Assembly: GCF_000092065.1 (NCBI RefSeq)
Contig: NC_009366.1
Coordinates: forward strand, 474,964 to 538,963
From: Ostreococcus lucimarinus CCE9901
Lineage: Eukaryota > Chlorophyta > Mamiellophyceae > Mamiellales > Bathycoccaceae
Direction: 5' to 3'
DNA: 64,000 bases
Notes under the pieces: generated by a model
The model's database searches: none
Told to the model about the DNA's origin: nothing
Seen by the model: only the letters and a program-made list of their open reading frames with translations
Made by a program: the position numbers and the translations under genes
Part shown: one piece after another, positions 8,491-17,771 of the stretch
Position numbering within the stretch: the stretch's first letter is position 1
Layout of the letters: the number at the start of each line of letters is the position of its first letter

Positions 8491-10008
8491 ATGTCGCTCT
8501 CGACGCGCGCGACGCCGACGCCGACGCGCGCGAACGCGAACGCGAACGCGAACGCGAACGCGCGACGAAAAAGCGACGCGCGAGGACGAGGACGAAGGCG
8601 CGACGTCGCGCGCGGCGCGGCGAGCGATGAACCGAAAAAGCTGTGGGGCGGACGATTCAGCGAGGCGCAGGACCCGCTGATGGAGAAGTTTAACGAATCG
8701 CTGTCGTTCGATCGACGGATGTGGCGAGAGGACGTGGAGGGTTCGGTCGGGTACGCGCGGGCGCTGGCGAGGGCGAGGGTGATCACGAACGACGAGAGGG
8801 ACGCGCTGATCGATGGATTGGGCGAGGTGGGAAAGGAGTGGGAGCGCGGGGCGTTCGCGGCGAAGGCTGGGGACGAGGACATACACACCGCGAATGAACG
8901 GCGGTTGACGGAACTCATCGGAGACGTCGCGGGGAAGTTGCACACCGGACGGTCGAGAAACGATCAAGTGGCGACGGATACGCGCATGTGGTTGCGCGGG
9001 GAGTTGCTTAGGATTCGAGCGCACCTGAGGACGTTGATTGAGATCGCGGTCGATCGCGCCGAGCGCGAGGTGGACGTGGTCATGCCCGGGTTTACGCACT
9101 TGCAGAGCGCGCAGACGGTGCGATGGTCGCATTGGTTGCTTTCGCACGCCGCGGCTTGGCAGCGAGACGATCAGAGGTTGGGAGACATGATTAAACGCGT
9201 GAACGTCATGCCTCTCGGTTCGGGGGCGTTGGCGGGGAACCCGTTCGGCATCGATCGTCAACTGTTGGCCAAGGATTTGGGTTTCGACGGCGTGTGCCCG
9301 AATTCCATGGACGCCGTGAGCGATCGCGATTACATCGCCGAGGCGAGCTTTTGGGCGTCGATGACGGCCACGCACCTGTCTCGATGGAGTGAAGATTTGA
9401 TCGTGTACTGCTCGCAGCAGTTTGGTATGGTGAAGTGTTCGGACGCGTACTCCACCGGCTCCTCCCTGATGCCGCAAAAGAAGAACCCGGACGCGTTGGA
9501 GCTCTTGCGCGGCAAGAGCGGCACGCAAATTGGTTCGCTCATGGCAGTCTTAGCCACCATCAAGGGCACGCCCACGACGTACAACAAAGATCTTCAAGAG
9601 GTCTGGCACGCCATGTACTACACCGTGGATAATATGAGCGATTCGTTACAAATCGCCGCCGGCTGCTTGGCGACGCTCAAAATTTACCCCGACGCTATGG
9701 AACGCGGTTTGTGCGCGGAAATGCTCGCCACCGATCTCGCCGAGTATCTCGTTCGCAAGGGTGTACCATTTCGCGAGACTCATCACATCTCCGGCGCCGC
9801 CGTCAAGCTCAGCGAAGACCGCGGCGTACCGCTTTCCTCATTAACCGTCGACGACTTGAAGCCCCTCTGCGCCGCCTTCGACGCCGACGTCGCCGAGGTT
9901 TGGTCGTACGAGAAATCCGCCGAGTCCCGCGACACCGAGGGCGGCACCTCGCGTCGCAGCGTTCTCGAGCAGTGCGCCAAGCTTCGCGCGTACCTCGCCG
10001 CCAACTAA
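8491..10008 (+). CDS. ASL: argininosuccinate lyase, probably plastid-targeted
   Basis: Cleaves argininosuccinate to arginine and fumarate, the last step of arginine synthesis (Chlamydomonas ARG7). Visible motifs: KLWGGRFSEAQDPLMEKFNE at the start of the catalytic domain, HTGRSRNDQVATDTR, GFTHLQSAQTVRWSHWLL, NPFGIDR, and the superfamily signature GSSLMPQKKNPD (~residue 323). From the ATG at 8491 the protein is 505 residues; bacterial enzymes are ~460, so the first ~48 residues, rich in Arg, Ala, Asn and Thr, are probably a plastid transit peptide. This leader contains an NA dipeptide run from a five-fold GCGAAC hexamer at 8530-8562. An upstream in-frame Met at 8266 is less likely. The OS-9 gene starts 81 bases downstream on the same strand. 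Confidence 0.95.
   Translation: MSLSTRATPTPTRANANANANANARRKSDARGRGRRRDVARGAASDEPKKLWGGRFSEAQDPLMEKFNESLSFDRRMWREDVEGSVGYARALARARVITNDERDALIDGLGEVGKEWERGAFAAKAGDEDIHTANERRLTELIGDVAGKLHTGRSRNDQVATDTRMWLRGELLRIRAHLRTLIEIAVDRAEREVDVVMPGFTHLQSAQTVRWSHWLLSHAAAWQRDDQRLGDMIKRVNVMPLGSGALAGNPFGIDRQLLAKDLGFDGVCPNSMDAVSDRDYIAEASFWASMTATHLSRWSEDLIVYCSQQFGMVKCSDAYSTGSSLMPQKKNPDALELLRGKSGTQIGSLMAVLATIKGTPTTYNKDLQEVWHAMYYTVDNMSDSLQIAAGCLATLKIYPDAMERGLCAEMLATDLAEYLVRKGVPFRETHHISGAAVKLSEDRGVPLSSLTVDDLKPLCAAFDADVAEVWSYEKSAESRDTEGGTSRRSVLEQCAKLRAYLAAN
8530..8562. repeat. GCGAAC hexamer microsatellite in ASL transit peptide
   Basis: About five copies of the hexamer GCGAAC encode alternating Ala-Asn inside the ASL leader. 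The stretch is coding but unlikely to be under tight selection, so it may vary in length between strains. Confidence 0.7.
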
Positions 10009-10089
10009 TGCGTTGTCATTCAATCCGAGCGCCTTCGTTCGAGCGTCGCCGACGCCGCGCCAACCACCCGCCGCACTGCGCGCCGCGCC

Positions 10090-11097
10090 ATGCCTCGCGA
10101 TCGCCTCCGTTCGCCCCGCGCGCTCGCCGCGCTCGCGTGCGTCATCGCGCTCGCGCGCGCGCGCGCCCGCGCCGACGCGAAAGTGCTCAACGACGACGCA
10201 TTCGTCGGCGACGACGCGCCTCGTTACGTCGTGCGCGTCCCGAAAGATCCACTCGACGTCAGCCCCATCGCGCCGCATCGACGCGTGCCCATGACGGCGC
10301 ACGACGGGAAGAAGTACGTGTGCACGATACCGCTCGGCGCGACCGGTGACGGCGAGGACGACGGCGAGGACGATGGTGCGCTCGAGACGGCGCTGGGCGG
10401 GACGCGCGAAGACGCGGAGACGCCAAAGGCGACGCGGTTGGAGGACATCGAACGCGCGCGCACGGTGGACGAACACCTGCGACCGCTCGAGGGACGATGC
10501 TTTTATTATGGCAATGGCGATTGGTGGACGTACGAGCTGTGTTATAAGACGCGAGTCGAACAGTTCCATCGAGAGGGGACGACGAGGGTGAATTCGTACT
10601 CGCTTGGAAAGTTTGACGAGGCGGCGACGATGGAGTTGGGGAGCGAAAGAGCGGCGACGATGGGCGATGGTGCGGAAGCAGGCGTAGATAGTGGGAAGTT
10701 GGCGCTGGAGAATCAGCGCTATCACGCGCACGCGTTCACAGATGGGACGAAATGTGAAGATGTCGGCGCGGCGTACAGCGAGACGCGGCGCACGAGCGAG
10801 GTGCGCTTCGTGTGCGCCGAGGACGGTAGCGAAGGATTGAGTGGAGTGGAAGAGCCGGCGACGTGTAGATATGTGTTGACTTTTAGAACGCCTCTGGCGT
10901 GCAAAGCGAAAGATTTAAGGCCGAAGCGGCCGGACGTGGAACAAATCACGTGCGCGCTCGTCGAGGACGACGCCGCCGACGAAACGGCGGCGCGCAACGG
11001 TGGAGAAAACCCCGAGCCCGCGACGAACGCCGCCGAGAGCGCCGGGGCTGACGCGCAAACGTCCACCGCGAGCGCGCAATCGCGCGAAGAGCTTTAG
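10090..11097 (+). CDS. OS9: OS-9/Yos9-type ER lectin with MRH domain
   Basis: OS-9 proteins are ER-lumen lectins that read trimmed mannose glycans on misfolded glycoproteins and pass them to the ERAD ubiquitin ligase. The N-terminus is a signal peptide (basic RDRLRSPR then ALAALACVIALARA). DGKKYVCTIP precedes an MRH domain starting near residue 136 with GRCFYYGNGDWWTYELCYK: the WW pair and Cys spacing of OS-9 MRH domains, with Q of VEQFH as the expected mannose-contacting Gln. It continues through SEVRFVC and CRYVLTFRTPLAC. The last ~50 residues are acidic and Ala-rich. Length is 335 residues. No HDEL/KDEL tail is present. Tandem with ASL (81 bases) and SPINDLY (183 bases), with no reason to think they are co-transcribed. 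Confidence 0.88.
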   Translation: MPRDRLRSPRALAALACVIALARARARADAKVLNDDAFVGDDAPRYVVRVPKDPLDVSPIAPHRRVPMTAHDGKKYVCTIPLGATGDGEDDGEDDGALETALGGTREDAETPKATRLEDIERARTVDEHLRPLEGRCFYYGNGDWWTYELCYKTRVEQFHREGTTRVNSYSLGKFDEAATMELGSERAATMGDGAEAGVDSGKLALENQRYHAHAFTDGTKCEDVGAAYSETRRTSEVRFVCAEDGSEGLSGVEEPATCRYVLTFRTPLACKAKDLRPKRPDVEQITCALVEDDAADETAARNGGENPEPATNAAESAGADAQTSTASAQSREEL

Positions 11098-11280
11098 CGC
11101 GTAGAATCTGTTGTAACTTCTGCGTTCCACATCGACGAAAGCGACGTCGGCCGCGCGCATCACAGCGAGCCGCGGGGCTGACGGAAGAGCGTTGGCGCGG
11201 CTGCCGGAAAACCGCGTCGCGCGCGACGAAATCGCGAAAACGAACACGACTCGCGAGGCGCGACGCGTTCGCGCGTCGAG

Positions 11281-14151
11281 ATGTCCGACGACGCGCGTGC
11301 GACGGCGCAAGATGTCGACTCGGAACGATCTGGCGGCGACCGCGCCGACCGCGCGTTCTCGCGCGTTTCTAGCGTGCAGAGCGTGGAATCGTGCGATGAG
11401 ACACACGCGTGTCGCCCCGAGAGCTCGGGCGCGGGCGCGCCGGCGGTGAGAGCGCATTTGGATGTTGGCGCTCGCGGCGGCGCGGTTTTGAAACGTCGCG
11501 GCGGCGTCGTGGAAACGATTCGCTCACTCATGCGCGTCCGACGATTCGCGGACGCGCTTGAATTGATAAATCGCTCACAGTGTTCGGCGCTGGGCGGAGA
11601 GGCGGGAGCGCTGGCGCTGAGAGGCGAGTGTTACGAGGGTATCGGCGCGGCGCCGGATGCGTTTCGTGCGTACGACTCTTCGCGCGGATTAGACATCGGG
11701 AATCCTGACGCGTGGTGCGGCTTGGCGCGCCTGGCGCACGCCTCGGGGGCGTATACGGACGCGGTGAATTGCTTCCGCGCTGCGCGCGATGCGTACGCAC
11801 GAATCGGTATGACGAAAGAAGCAGAGGAGGCAGAGAAAAAGTTAGCCGCGGCTTGGACGGATCTGGGGACGACGTACAAGGCGAACGGAGAATCTAAGCG
11901 CGCGATGGAGACGTACGCGGAGATCATAGCGGCCGTACCGCATCACGCTGCGGCGGCGTATTACAATATGGGCGTGTCTCTCGTGGAGTGTGGACGATTG
12001 GTCGAGGCGGAGAGCGCTTATCGAAGCTCCATCGCGCTCGATTCGTCAAGAGCTGAGGCGTACTGCAACATCGGCGTCGTCTTCAAGATGACGAATCGCA
12101 TAGATGACGCGCTTGACGCGTGTGAAAAATGTCTGCGCATATCGCCCGATTTCGACCTTGGGAAGAAGAACTTGTCGCTCGTCCTCACGGATCAAGGGAC
12201 GGAGCTAAAGAAGAAGAATTTGCTCGCCGATGCCATTGCGACATACGAGCGAGCGCTTTCATACGACACGACCAACGTTGAGGCGTACTACAACCTCGGT
12301 GTGGCGTGCGCGGAAGCTGAAGAGTACGATCGTGCTATCATTGCGTACGAAAACGCGGGACGTTTAAGGCCGCAGTGCGCGGAAATTTGGAACAACGCCG
12401 GGGTCTTGTACAAGGAAAGAGGTAATGACGCTCGCGCTATGGACTACTACCGCCGCGCCGTCGCGTGCAATCCCAACTTTGCTCAACCTCTCAATAACCT
12501 GGGCGTATTACACACGATGACTGGCGAGGCGCAGCAAGCTTTGGAGACGCTCCAGCGCGCAGTGACGGTGGATCCATCGTATGCGGTGGCGCACAACAAT
12601 TTAGGCGTCTTGTTGCGGGACACGGGAGACATCGAGCACGCGTGTGAGTCGTACAGAGAATGCATTCGAAACTCTCCGAACGATCGTCATGCCGAACAGA
12701 ACTACTTGCTCGCGCTCAATTACGTGCGCCAAGGCGAAGAACCAGACGTTTGTGAGGCGCACGCGACGTGGGGGACGCGGTTTGTGAAACTCGCAGGCCC
12801 GCCGCTTAAGGCTCGAAGGGCAGTTCGTTCGGACAGTGGTGCTGGAACGCCAGGGCGAAGAAAGCTCGTCGTCGGCTACGTCTCTCCTGATATGTACACG
12901 CACTCGGTGAGTTATTTCGCAGCTGCGCCTTTTCGTTCGCACGATAAGGAGAGCGTCAAGCTTGTGGTGTACAACGTGTCGAAATTTTGCGATGCGCAGA
13001 CCGAGCGCCTTCGGAAGTTCACGTTGGAATCCGGAGGCGAGTGGCGCGATTGCGCGTCTCTTGATGAGCGTGAACTCGCCGAGTGCATTCGAGGTGACTG
13101 TGTGGACGTTCTCGTTGAGCTTACCGGGCACACGGCGAACAATCGCCTCGGCACGCTCGCGCTCGAGCCGGCGCCAGTTCAGATCACGTGGATTGGCTAT
13201 CCGAACAGCACGGGAATGCGATCGATCCACTATCGCATCACCGACAAAGTCTGTGATCCGCTGGACACTAAACAGACGTTCACGGAACAGCTCGTTCGTA
13301 TACCGTCACCGCATTCGTTCCTTTGCTACACCCCGAATCCCGAGGCACCACAGCAAGTTTCGGACGCGCCGTGCGCAAGTCAGGGCTTTGTCACGTTTGG
13401 GTGCTTCAATACCATGGCCAAAGTCACCGCCGACGTCCGAGTGGCTTGGAGTCAGATCTTGCTCGCCACTCCCGGAAGTCGCTTGTACTTCAAGTCGAAA
13501 GCTTTCGCGTGCGAAGTTATTCGCCAACGCTTTTTGTCGCAAATGTCTGCGTTGGGAGTAGACAACTGGCGAATCGACTGCGTTCCGCTCGAGCGCGAGA
13601 CATCCTCGCACCTCGCCATGTACGATCGCGTCGATATCGCTCTAGACACCTTCCCATACGCTGGCACGACGACGACATGCGAGTCCCTCCACATGGGCGT
13701 GCCCGTTCTGACGCTCGCCGGCGCGTGTCACGCGCACAACGTGGGCAAGTCGTTGATGACCGCTGTTGGTCTCGAAAGGTTCGTTGCGAAAGATGTGATT
13801 GAGTACGTGCGAATTGCTTCGTCGTATGGCAATAAGATGGATGAGATTCGTGAGCTTCGACGGGGTTTGCGAGAGAAATTGCTGCGCTCGCCCCTGTGTG
13901 ACGCCGCCGGTTTCACACAATCTCTCGAGGTCATCTATCGCAACTTGTGGCAACGATGGTGTGATGAAAAAGCGAGAGAGAGCGATGATGATGAAGACGA
14001 ACGAAGCGATGAAGATGACGACGATAACGGCCAGTGCGGTTCAGTCGACGACTCGAAGGGCGATTCGAATCAGGACACGGCGGAACAATACGAAGGAGAC
14101 GAGAGCGCCGGAGAGTTTTCCTCGAAACTCATAGATACATTAGAGATTTGA
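11281..14151 (+). CDS. SPY: SPINDLY-type protein O-fucosyltransferase (GT41)
   Basis: SPINDLY is a nucleocytoplasmic GT41 glycosyltransferase related to O-GlcNAc transferase; in plants it O-fucosylates Ser/Thr of regulators such as DELLA proteins. After a ~75-residue disordered leader come about ten TPR repeats (~residues 85-490), recognisable by repeats such as AEAYCNIGVVFK, VEAYYNLGVACAEAEEYDRA and AVAHNNLGVLLRDTGD. The catalytic domain begins at VVGYVSPDMYTHSVSYF (~530) and includes DVLVELTGHTANNRLG, PVQITWIGYPNSTGM, FGCFNTMAKVT and ALDTFPYAGTTTTCESLHMG, the donor-binding segment. The 956-residue length fits Arabidopsis SPY (914). The final ~60 residues are an acidic Asp/Glu/Ser tail. DELLA proteins are not expected in such algae, so targets are unknown. 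Confidence 0.93.
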   Translation: MSDDARATAQDVDSERSGGDRADRAFSRVSSVQSVESCDETHACRPESSGAGAPAVRAHLDVGARGGAVLKRRGGVVETIRSLMRVRRFADALELINRSQCSALGGEAGALALRGECYEGIGAAPDAFRAYDSSRGLDIGNPDAWCGLARLAHASGAYTDAVNCFRAARDAYARIGMTKEAEEAEKKLAAAWTDLGTTYKANGESKRAMETYAEIIAAVPHHAAAAYYNMGVSLVECGRLVEAESAYRSSIALDSSRAEAYCNIGVVFKMTNRIDDALDACEKCLRISPDFDLGKKNLSLVLTDQGTELKKKNLLADAIATYERALSYDTTNVEAYYNLGVACAEAEEYDRAIIAYENAGRLRPQCAEIWNNAGVLYKERGNDARAMDYYRRAVACNPNFAQPLNNLGVLHTMTGEAQQALETLQRAVTVDPSYAVAHNNLGVLLRDTGDIEHACESYRECIRNSPNDRHAEQNYLLALNYVRQGEEPDVCEAHATWGTRFVKLAGPPLKARRAVRSDSGAGTPGRRKLVVGYVSPDMYTHSVSYFAAAPFRSHDKESVKLVVYNVSKFCDAQTERLRKFTLESGGEWRDCASLDERELAECIRGDCVDVLVELTGHTANNRLGTLALEPAPVQITWIGYPNSTGMRSIHYRITDKVCDPLDTKQTFTEQLVRIPSPHSFLCYTPNPEAPQQVSDAPCASQGFVTFGCFNTMAKVTADVRVAWSQILLATPGSRLYFKSKAFACEVIRQRFLSQMSALGVDNWRIDCVPLERETSSHLAMYDRVDIALDTFPYAGTTTTCESLHMGVPVLTLAGACHAHNVGKSLMTAVGLERFVAKDVIEYVRIASSYGNKMDEIRELRRGLREKLLRSPLCDAAGFTQSLEVIYRNLWQRWCDEKARESDDDEDERSDEDDDDNGQCGSVDDSKGDSNQDTAEQYEGDESAGEFSSKLIDTLEI

Positions 14152-14277
14152 GCGACACATTGTCGCTAGTTGTCAATTTAAAGAAACACGTGTTGATTGA
14201 ATGAGTGTGAAAATAATGTTGTCGCTTATTAAGAAGCTTCTACTGCTCTAATGTTTTGTGTTCGCGCGCAACGCTTC

Positions 14278-15990
14278 TTACAAGGAGAACGCTTCGGGAT
14301 CGGGCGCGGCCGCGCCGCCGGCAGCCTTCGTCTTCTTCTTAGGGATTTCAGTGATGACCGCTTGCGTCGTGAGCACCATACCCGCGATGGAACAAGAGTT
14401 TTGCACGCCAGAGCGGGTGACCTTCTTCGGGTCGAGAACGCCCTTATCAATCAAGTCACCGTACTCGCCAGTCATGGCGTCGTAACCAAAGTTGAATTCG
14501 CCATCCATGACGTGTTGCACAATCACATCACCTTCCGCGCCAGCGTTGTTGCCGATGAGTCTGCACGGAGCCAGAAGCGCCTTTTGAACGATTTCCGCGC
14601 CCAAGCGTTCCTCGGCGTTAGTGAGGGTCGGCTTGAATTCGTCGATCATCTTGCTCAAGTGCACCAAAGCGGCGCCACCACCCGGGACGATGCCTTCCTC
14701 GACCGCGGCAAAAGTGGCGTTCTTGGCATCTTCAATACGAAGCTTGCGTTCTTCTAATTCAGTTTCGGTCGCGGCGCCAACCTTAATGACGGCAACACCA
14801 CCGGCGAGCTTGGCGATGCGTTCGGAAAGCTTTTGGGTATCGTACACGGAATCCGTCTCCGCGAGCTCTTGCTTGAGTTGAGCCACGCGAAGGTCGATGT
14901 CTTCCTTGGACGCACCATCAGCAATCATGGTGGTCGTCGTTTGCGCGATGGAAACCTTACGGGCGTAGCCGAGGCAGTCCATGTTCGCGCGCGCGACGCT
15001 GAGACCGAGATCCTTGGCGATGTATTGAGCGCCAGTGACGATGGCGATGTCTTGCAACAAGGCCTTACGACGCTCACCGAAACCCGGCGCCTTGATGGCG
15101 GCCACCTTAAGCACGCCGCGCATCTTGTTGACCACCAAAGTGGCGAGCGCTTCGCCCGTGATGTCTTCGGCGATGATCAAGAGCGGCGGGGACCCCGCTT
15201 GGGACACCTCTTCCAAAAGTGGCACGAGCACTTGAACTTGTTCAATCTTCTCGTCCGTGATCAAAACGCGACAGCCTTCAAATTCAACCATCAAGCGTTC
15301 GTCGTCGTTGACGAATTGCGGAGAAATGTAACCGCGATCGATTTCCATGCCCTCCTCGACTTCGACAACGGTTTCCAAACCGGTGCCGTTTTCGATGGAC
15401 AAGACGCCATCCGGGCCAACCTTTTCGATGGCTTCGGCAATCATGTCACCGATGGAGACATCGTTACCCGCGGAGATGGAAGCGACGGCACGGATATCTT
15501 GCTGGTTGCGCACCGGAATCGTGAGCTCGTCGAGCTTTTGACGGCAGAATTCAGACGTCTTGTCGATGCCGCGCTTCACCGTCACCGGGTTGGCGCCCGC
15601 GGCGACAGATTGCAAGCCGTACTTGATCATCTCACGCGCGAGCACGGACGCAGTCGTCGTGCCATCGCCTGCAGAGTCATTCGTTCGCCCTGCGACTTCC
15701 TTGATGAGCTGCGCACCGGCGTTCTCCACCGGATCCGGTAATTCGATGGCGCGCGCAATGGTCACTCCGTCGTTAATCACTTGCGGCATCCCAAACTTTT
15801 CCTCGAGCACCACGTTTCTCCCGCGAGGACCGAGCGTCACCCCGACCGCATCCGCCAATTTATCGATTCCAGCTTGAATCTTGCGTCGAGAACTCATGTC
15901 AAACGTGATATCCTTCGCCTCGGCGCGAACCATCGCGACGCGGCGGCGGCCGCCACCGCGTCGACTCTGCTTCGCCGTTAGCGCCGACGT
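14278..15990 (-). CDS. CPN60A: plastid chaperonin 60 alpha subunit, 5' exon not resolved
   Basis: Group I chaperonin subunit that folds stromal proteins, including Rubisco large subunit, with Cpn60-beta and Cpn20/Cpn10. Cpn60-alpha identity is shown by [57 protein letters not shown] and [16 protein letters not shown]; the beta subunit has VAREVELEDP here. [16 protein letters not shown] and [17 protein letters not shown] complete the fold. The ORF has a Met at 15933, but the same frame upstream encodes [17 protein letters not shown], typical of the end of a plastid transit peptide, back to a stop just beyond an acceptor-like GCGCGCAG. I therefore extend the coding exon to 15990 and infer an intron from 15991 upward, with a CTGAC branch site at 16026-16022. 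The true start is unplaced. The C-terminus lacks the usual GGM tail. Convergent with SPINDLY. Confidence 0.93.
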   Translation of the reverse strand, partial: TSALTAKQSRRGGGRRRVAMVRAEAKDITFDMSSRRKIQAGIDKLADAVGVTLGPRGRNVVLEEKFGMPQVINDGVTIARAIELPDPVENAGAQLIKEVAGRTNDSAGDGTTTASVLAREMIKYGLQSVAAGANPVTVKRGIDKTSEFCRQKLDELTIPVRNQQDIRAVASISAGNDVSIGDMIAEAIEKVGPDGVLSIENGTGLETVVEVEEGMEIDRGYISPQFVNDDERLMVEFEGCRVLITDEKIEQVQVLVPLLEEVSQAGSPPLLIIAEDITGEALATLVVNKMRGVLKVAAIKAPGFGERRKALLQDIAIVTGAQYIAKDLGLSVARANMDCLGYARKVSIAQTTTTMIADGASKEDIDLRVAQLKQELAETDSVYDTQKLSERIAKLAGGVAVIKVGAATETELEERKLRIEDAKNATFAAVEEGIVPGGGAALVHLSKMIDEFKPTLTNAEERLGAEIVQKALLAPCRLIGNNAGAEGDVIVQHVMDGEFNFGYDAMTGEYGDLIDKGVLDPKKVTRSGVQNSCSIAGMVLTTQAVITEIPKKKTKAAGGAAAPDPEAFSL

Positions 15991-16733
15991 CTGCGCGCGT
16001 CATCAATCATCAATCATCATCGTCAGTCGGCGTCATCGCTCGCGCACTATTCTTCACCACCACGCTCGACGCCGTTCGCGCCCGTCGCGCCCTTCGCGCG
16101 CCGTCGCGTCGACGGCTTCGCACCCCAGCCGTCCGACGGCGGCGAGGCGCCCCTCGCGCGCGCCTCCTCCCGCGCCCACGCACGCGCGTCCTCGCGCGTC
16201 GCCGTCACCGCGCCGTCGCGCGATCCAACGCGCGAAAATTTTCTCATCCAGACGCCGCGTCGCGCGCGCGTCGCGCGCGTCGCGTCCCCCCGTCGTCGTC
16301 GTCGTCGCGCGCGATGCCGGACGACCCTGGAAGAATCTTCCGAAGCGCGTCGTCATCGTCGCGCGGCGTCGCGCATCACCGTCGCGCGGCGTCGCAGTCG
16401 CGCGTCGACGATGGGGGCTATATTCACACGCACCGTGAGCGATCGCGAGGTGAGAGACATCATCTTGTGCGCGCGAGAGCGGGCGCGGACGCGTCTCGGA
16501 ATGCGGCTTCGCGCGCGCCTTCGGGGCGAAAACCTGAAAAATTCCGCGCCTTTACGTACGTAGAACGCGCGAGATTCGCCCATTTATCATGACCGCGCGA
16601 GCGACGTACACGACGAGTCTTAAGACCGTGTAGGCGAGCGCTGCACGCGGTGCGATTTCGCGCCGACGGCCGGCGCCGACGCGGCGACGCGACGACGCGG
16701 GGACGCGACGACGCGACGCGACGCGCGCGCGAC
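15991..16733. other. CPN60A / TSR3 intergenic region with unplaced CPN60A first exon
   Basis: This 743-base stretch should contain the CPN60A intron, its short first exon with the transit-peptide start (minus strand) and both promoters. Candidate ATGs on the minus strand lie at 16247 and 16356. One phase-compatible donor follows MRKFSRVGSRDGA from the 16247 start, but several exon 1 choices are equally possible. The rest is CG-rich low complexity in which every frame gives Arg/Ala runs. Confidence 0.4.
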
Positions 16734-17696
16734 ATGGCGCGCGGACGCCAGGGCGCGGGACGCGGGCGCGGCGCGCGCGGGCGCGGGCGCGGGCGCGGCG
16801 ACGCGAAGAGCGTCTTGCCCGATTGGGCGCGCGGTGGGAAAGGATTCTGTTCGTGCGTCGACGCCGGGTGCGCGCGACGCCACGAAGACGACGACGACGA
16901 CGACGACGACGCGTCGAGCGCGCCGACGCGGTTCCCGGTGCCGCTGGCGATGTGGGACCTGGCGCAGTGCGATCCGAAGCGGTGCAGCGGAAGGAAGCTG
17001 GCGAGGCTCGGGTGCCTGCGCGAGCTGCGCGTGCAGCAGCGGTGGGCGGGCGTGGCGCTGACGCCGAACGCGACGGAGACGATCTCGCCGAAAGATTACG
17101 AGGTTTTGAACGCAAACGGGTTGGCGGTCGTGGATTGTTCGTGGAATCGATTGGATGACGTGCCGTTTCAGCGATTGCACAGCGCGGCGCCGAGACTGTT
17201 GCCTTGGTTGGTGGCGGCGAATCCGGTGAATTACGGCAAGCCGTGTAAGCTGACGTGCGCCGAGGCGCTGGCGGGCGGACTGTACATCGCGGGGTATCGC
17301 GATGCCGCGGAAGCGCTGATGAATAAGTTCAAATGGGGACACGGATTCATTTCTCTCAATCGCGAGCTGTTGGAGTCGTACATGCAGTGCCGCACGAGCG
17401 AGGAAGTCATCGAGACGCAAAACAAGTGGTTAACGCTCGGGGGACCGGAGGCGGCGCCGAGACGGGACATGATGCCACCGAGCGAGAGTGAGAGCGATGG
17501 TGAGGACGACGATGAGAGCGAAGACGATTTACCACCGCTCGAAAGGAATTTCAATCGGTCCAGAAACGCGATCGAGCGCTCGGGAAACAACTTTCGCAAT
17601 AAACTCGCCGAAGAAGAGGATGAATCATCCGAAGAATCTGAAGACAGCGATGACGAGGAAACGGAAGAGTTGACGAAACGAGTGGCTGAGTTGTAG
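16734..17696 (+). CDS. TSR3: TSR3-type 18S rRNA aminocarboxypropyltransferase
   Basis: TSR3 adds the 3-amino-3-carboxypropyl group of m1acp3-psi to 18S rRNA, a late cytoplasmic step of small-subunit maturation. After a Gly/Arg-rich N-terminus (residues 1-25) and a short Asp run, the core has PLAMWDLAQCDPKRCSGRKL (family D-x-x-Q-C-D-P-K-(R/K)-C-(S/T)-G), VDCSWNRLDDVPF, RLLPWLVAANPVNYGKPCKL and SCAEA-like TCAEALAGGLYIAGY, the SAM-binding region of the DUF367 domain. The tail of ~100 residues is strongly acidic (ESESDGEDDDESEDDLP). From 16734 the product is 320 residues. An in-frame Met at 16650 would add 28 Arg-rich residues and seems less likely. Confidence 0.92.
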   Translation: MARGRQGAGRGRGARGRGRGRGDAKSVLPDWARGGKGFCSCVDAGCARRHEDDDDDDDDASSAPTRFPVPLAMWDLAQCDPKRCSGRKLARLGCLRELRVQQRWAGVALTPNATETISPKDYEVLNANGLAVVDCSWNRLDDVPFQRLHSAAPRLLPWLVAANPVNYGKPCKLTCAEALAGGLYIAGYRDAAEALMNKFKWGHGFISLNRELLESYMQCRTSEEVIETQNKWLTLGGPEAAPRRDMMPPSESESDGEDDDESEDDLPPLERNFNRSRNAIERSGNNFRNKLAEEEDESSEESEDSDDEETEELTKRVAEL

Positions 17697-17771
17697 ATTA
17701 ACGTAGTAGTCGGTAGCGTGCCAGTAGTGTTTGTACAGTTCGTATTTCACATAGTTCAGTATTCGGGCGAT

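Noticed and set aside
14833-15741. 302-residue plus-strand ORF opposite CPN60A
   Set aside because: Composition is that of an antisense shadow of a biased, GC-rich gene (Arg/Asp/His-rich) and it matches no family.
16054-16356. 100-residue minus-strand ORF upstream of CPN60A
   Set aside because: Arg/Ala/Gly low complexity; it ends without a phase-compatible link to the CPN60A exon, though part of it may hold the true first exon.
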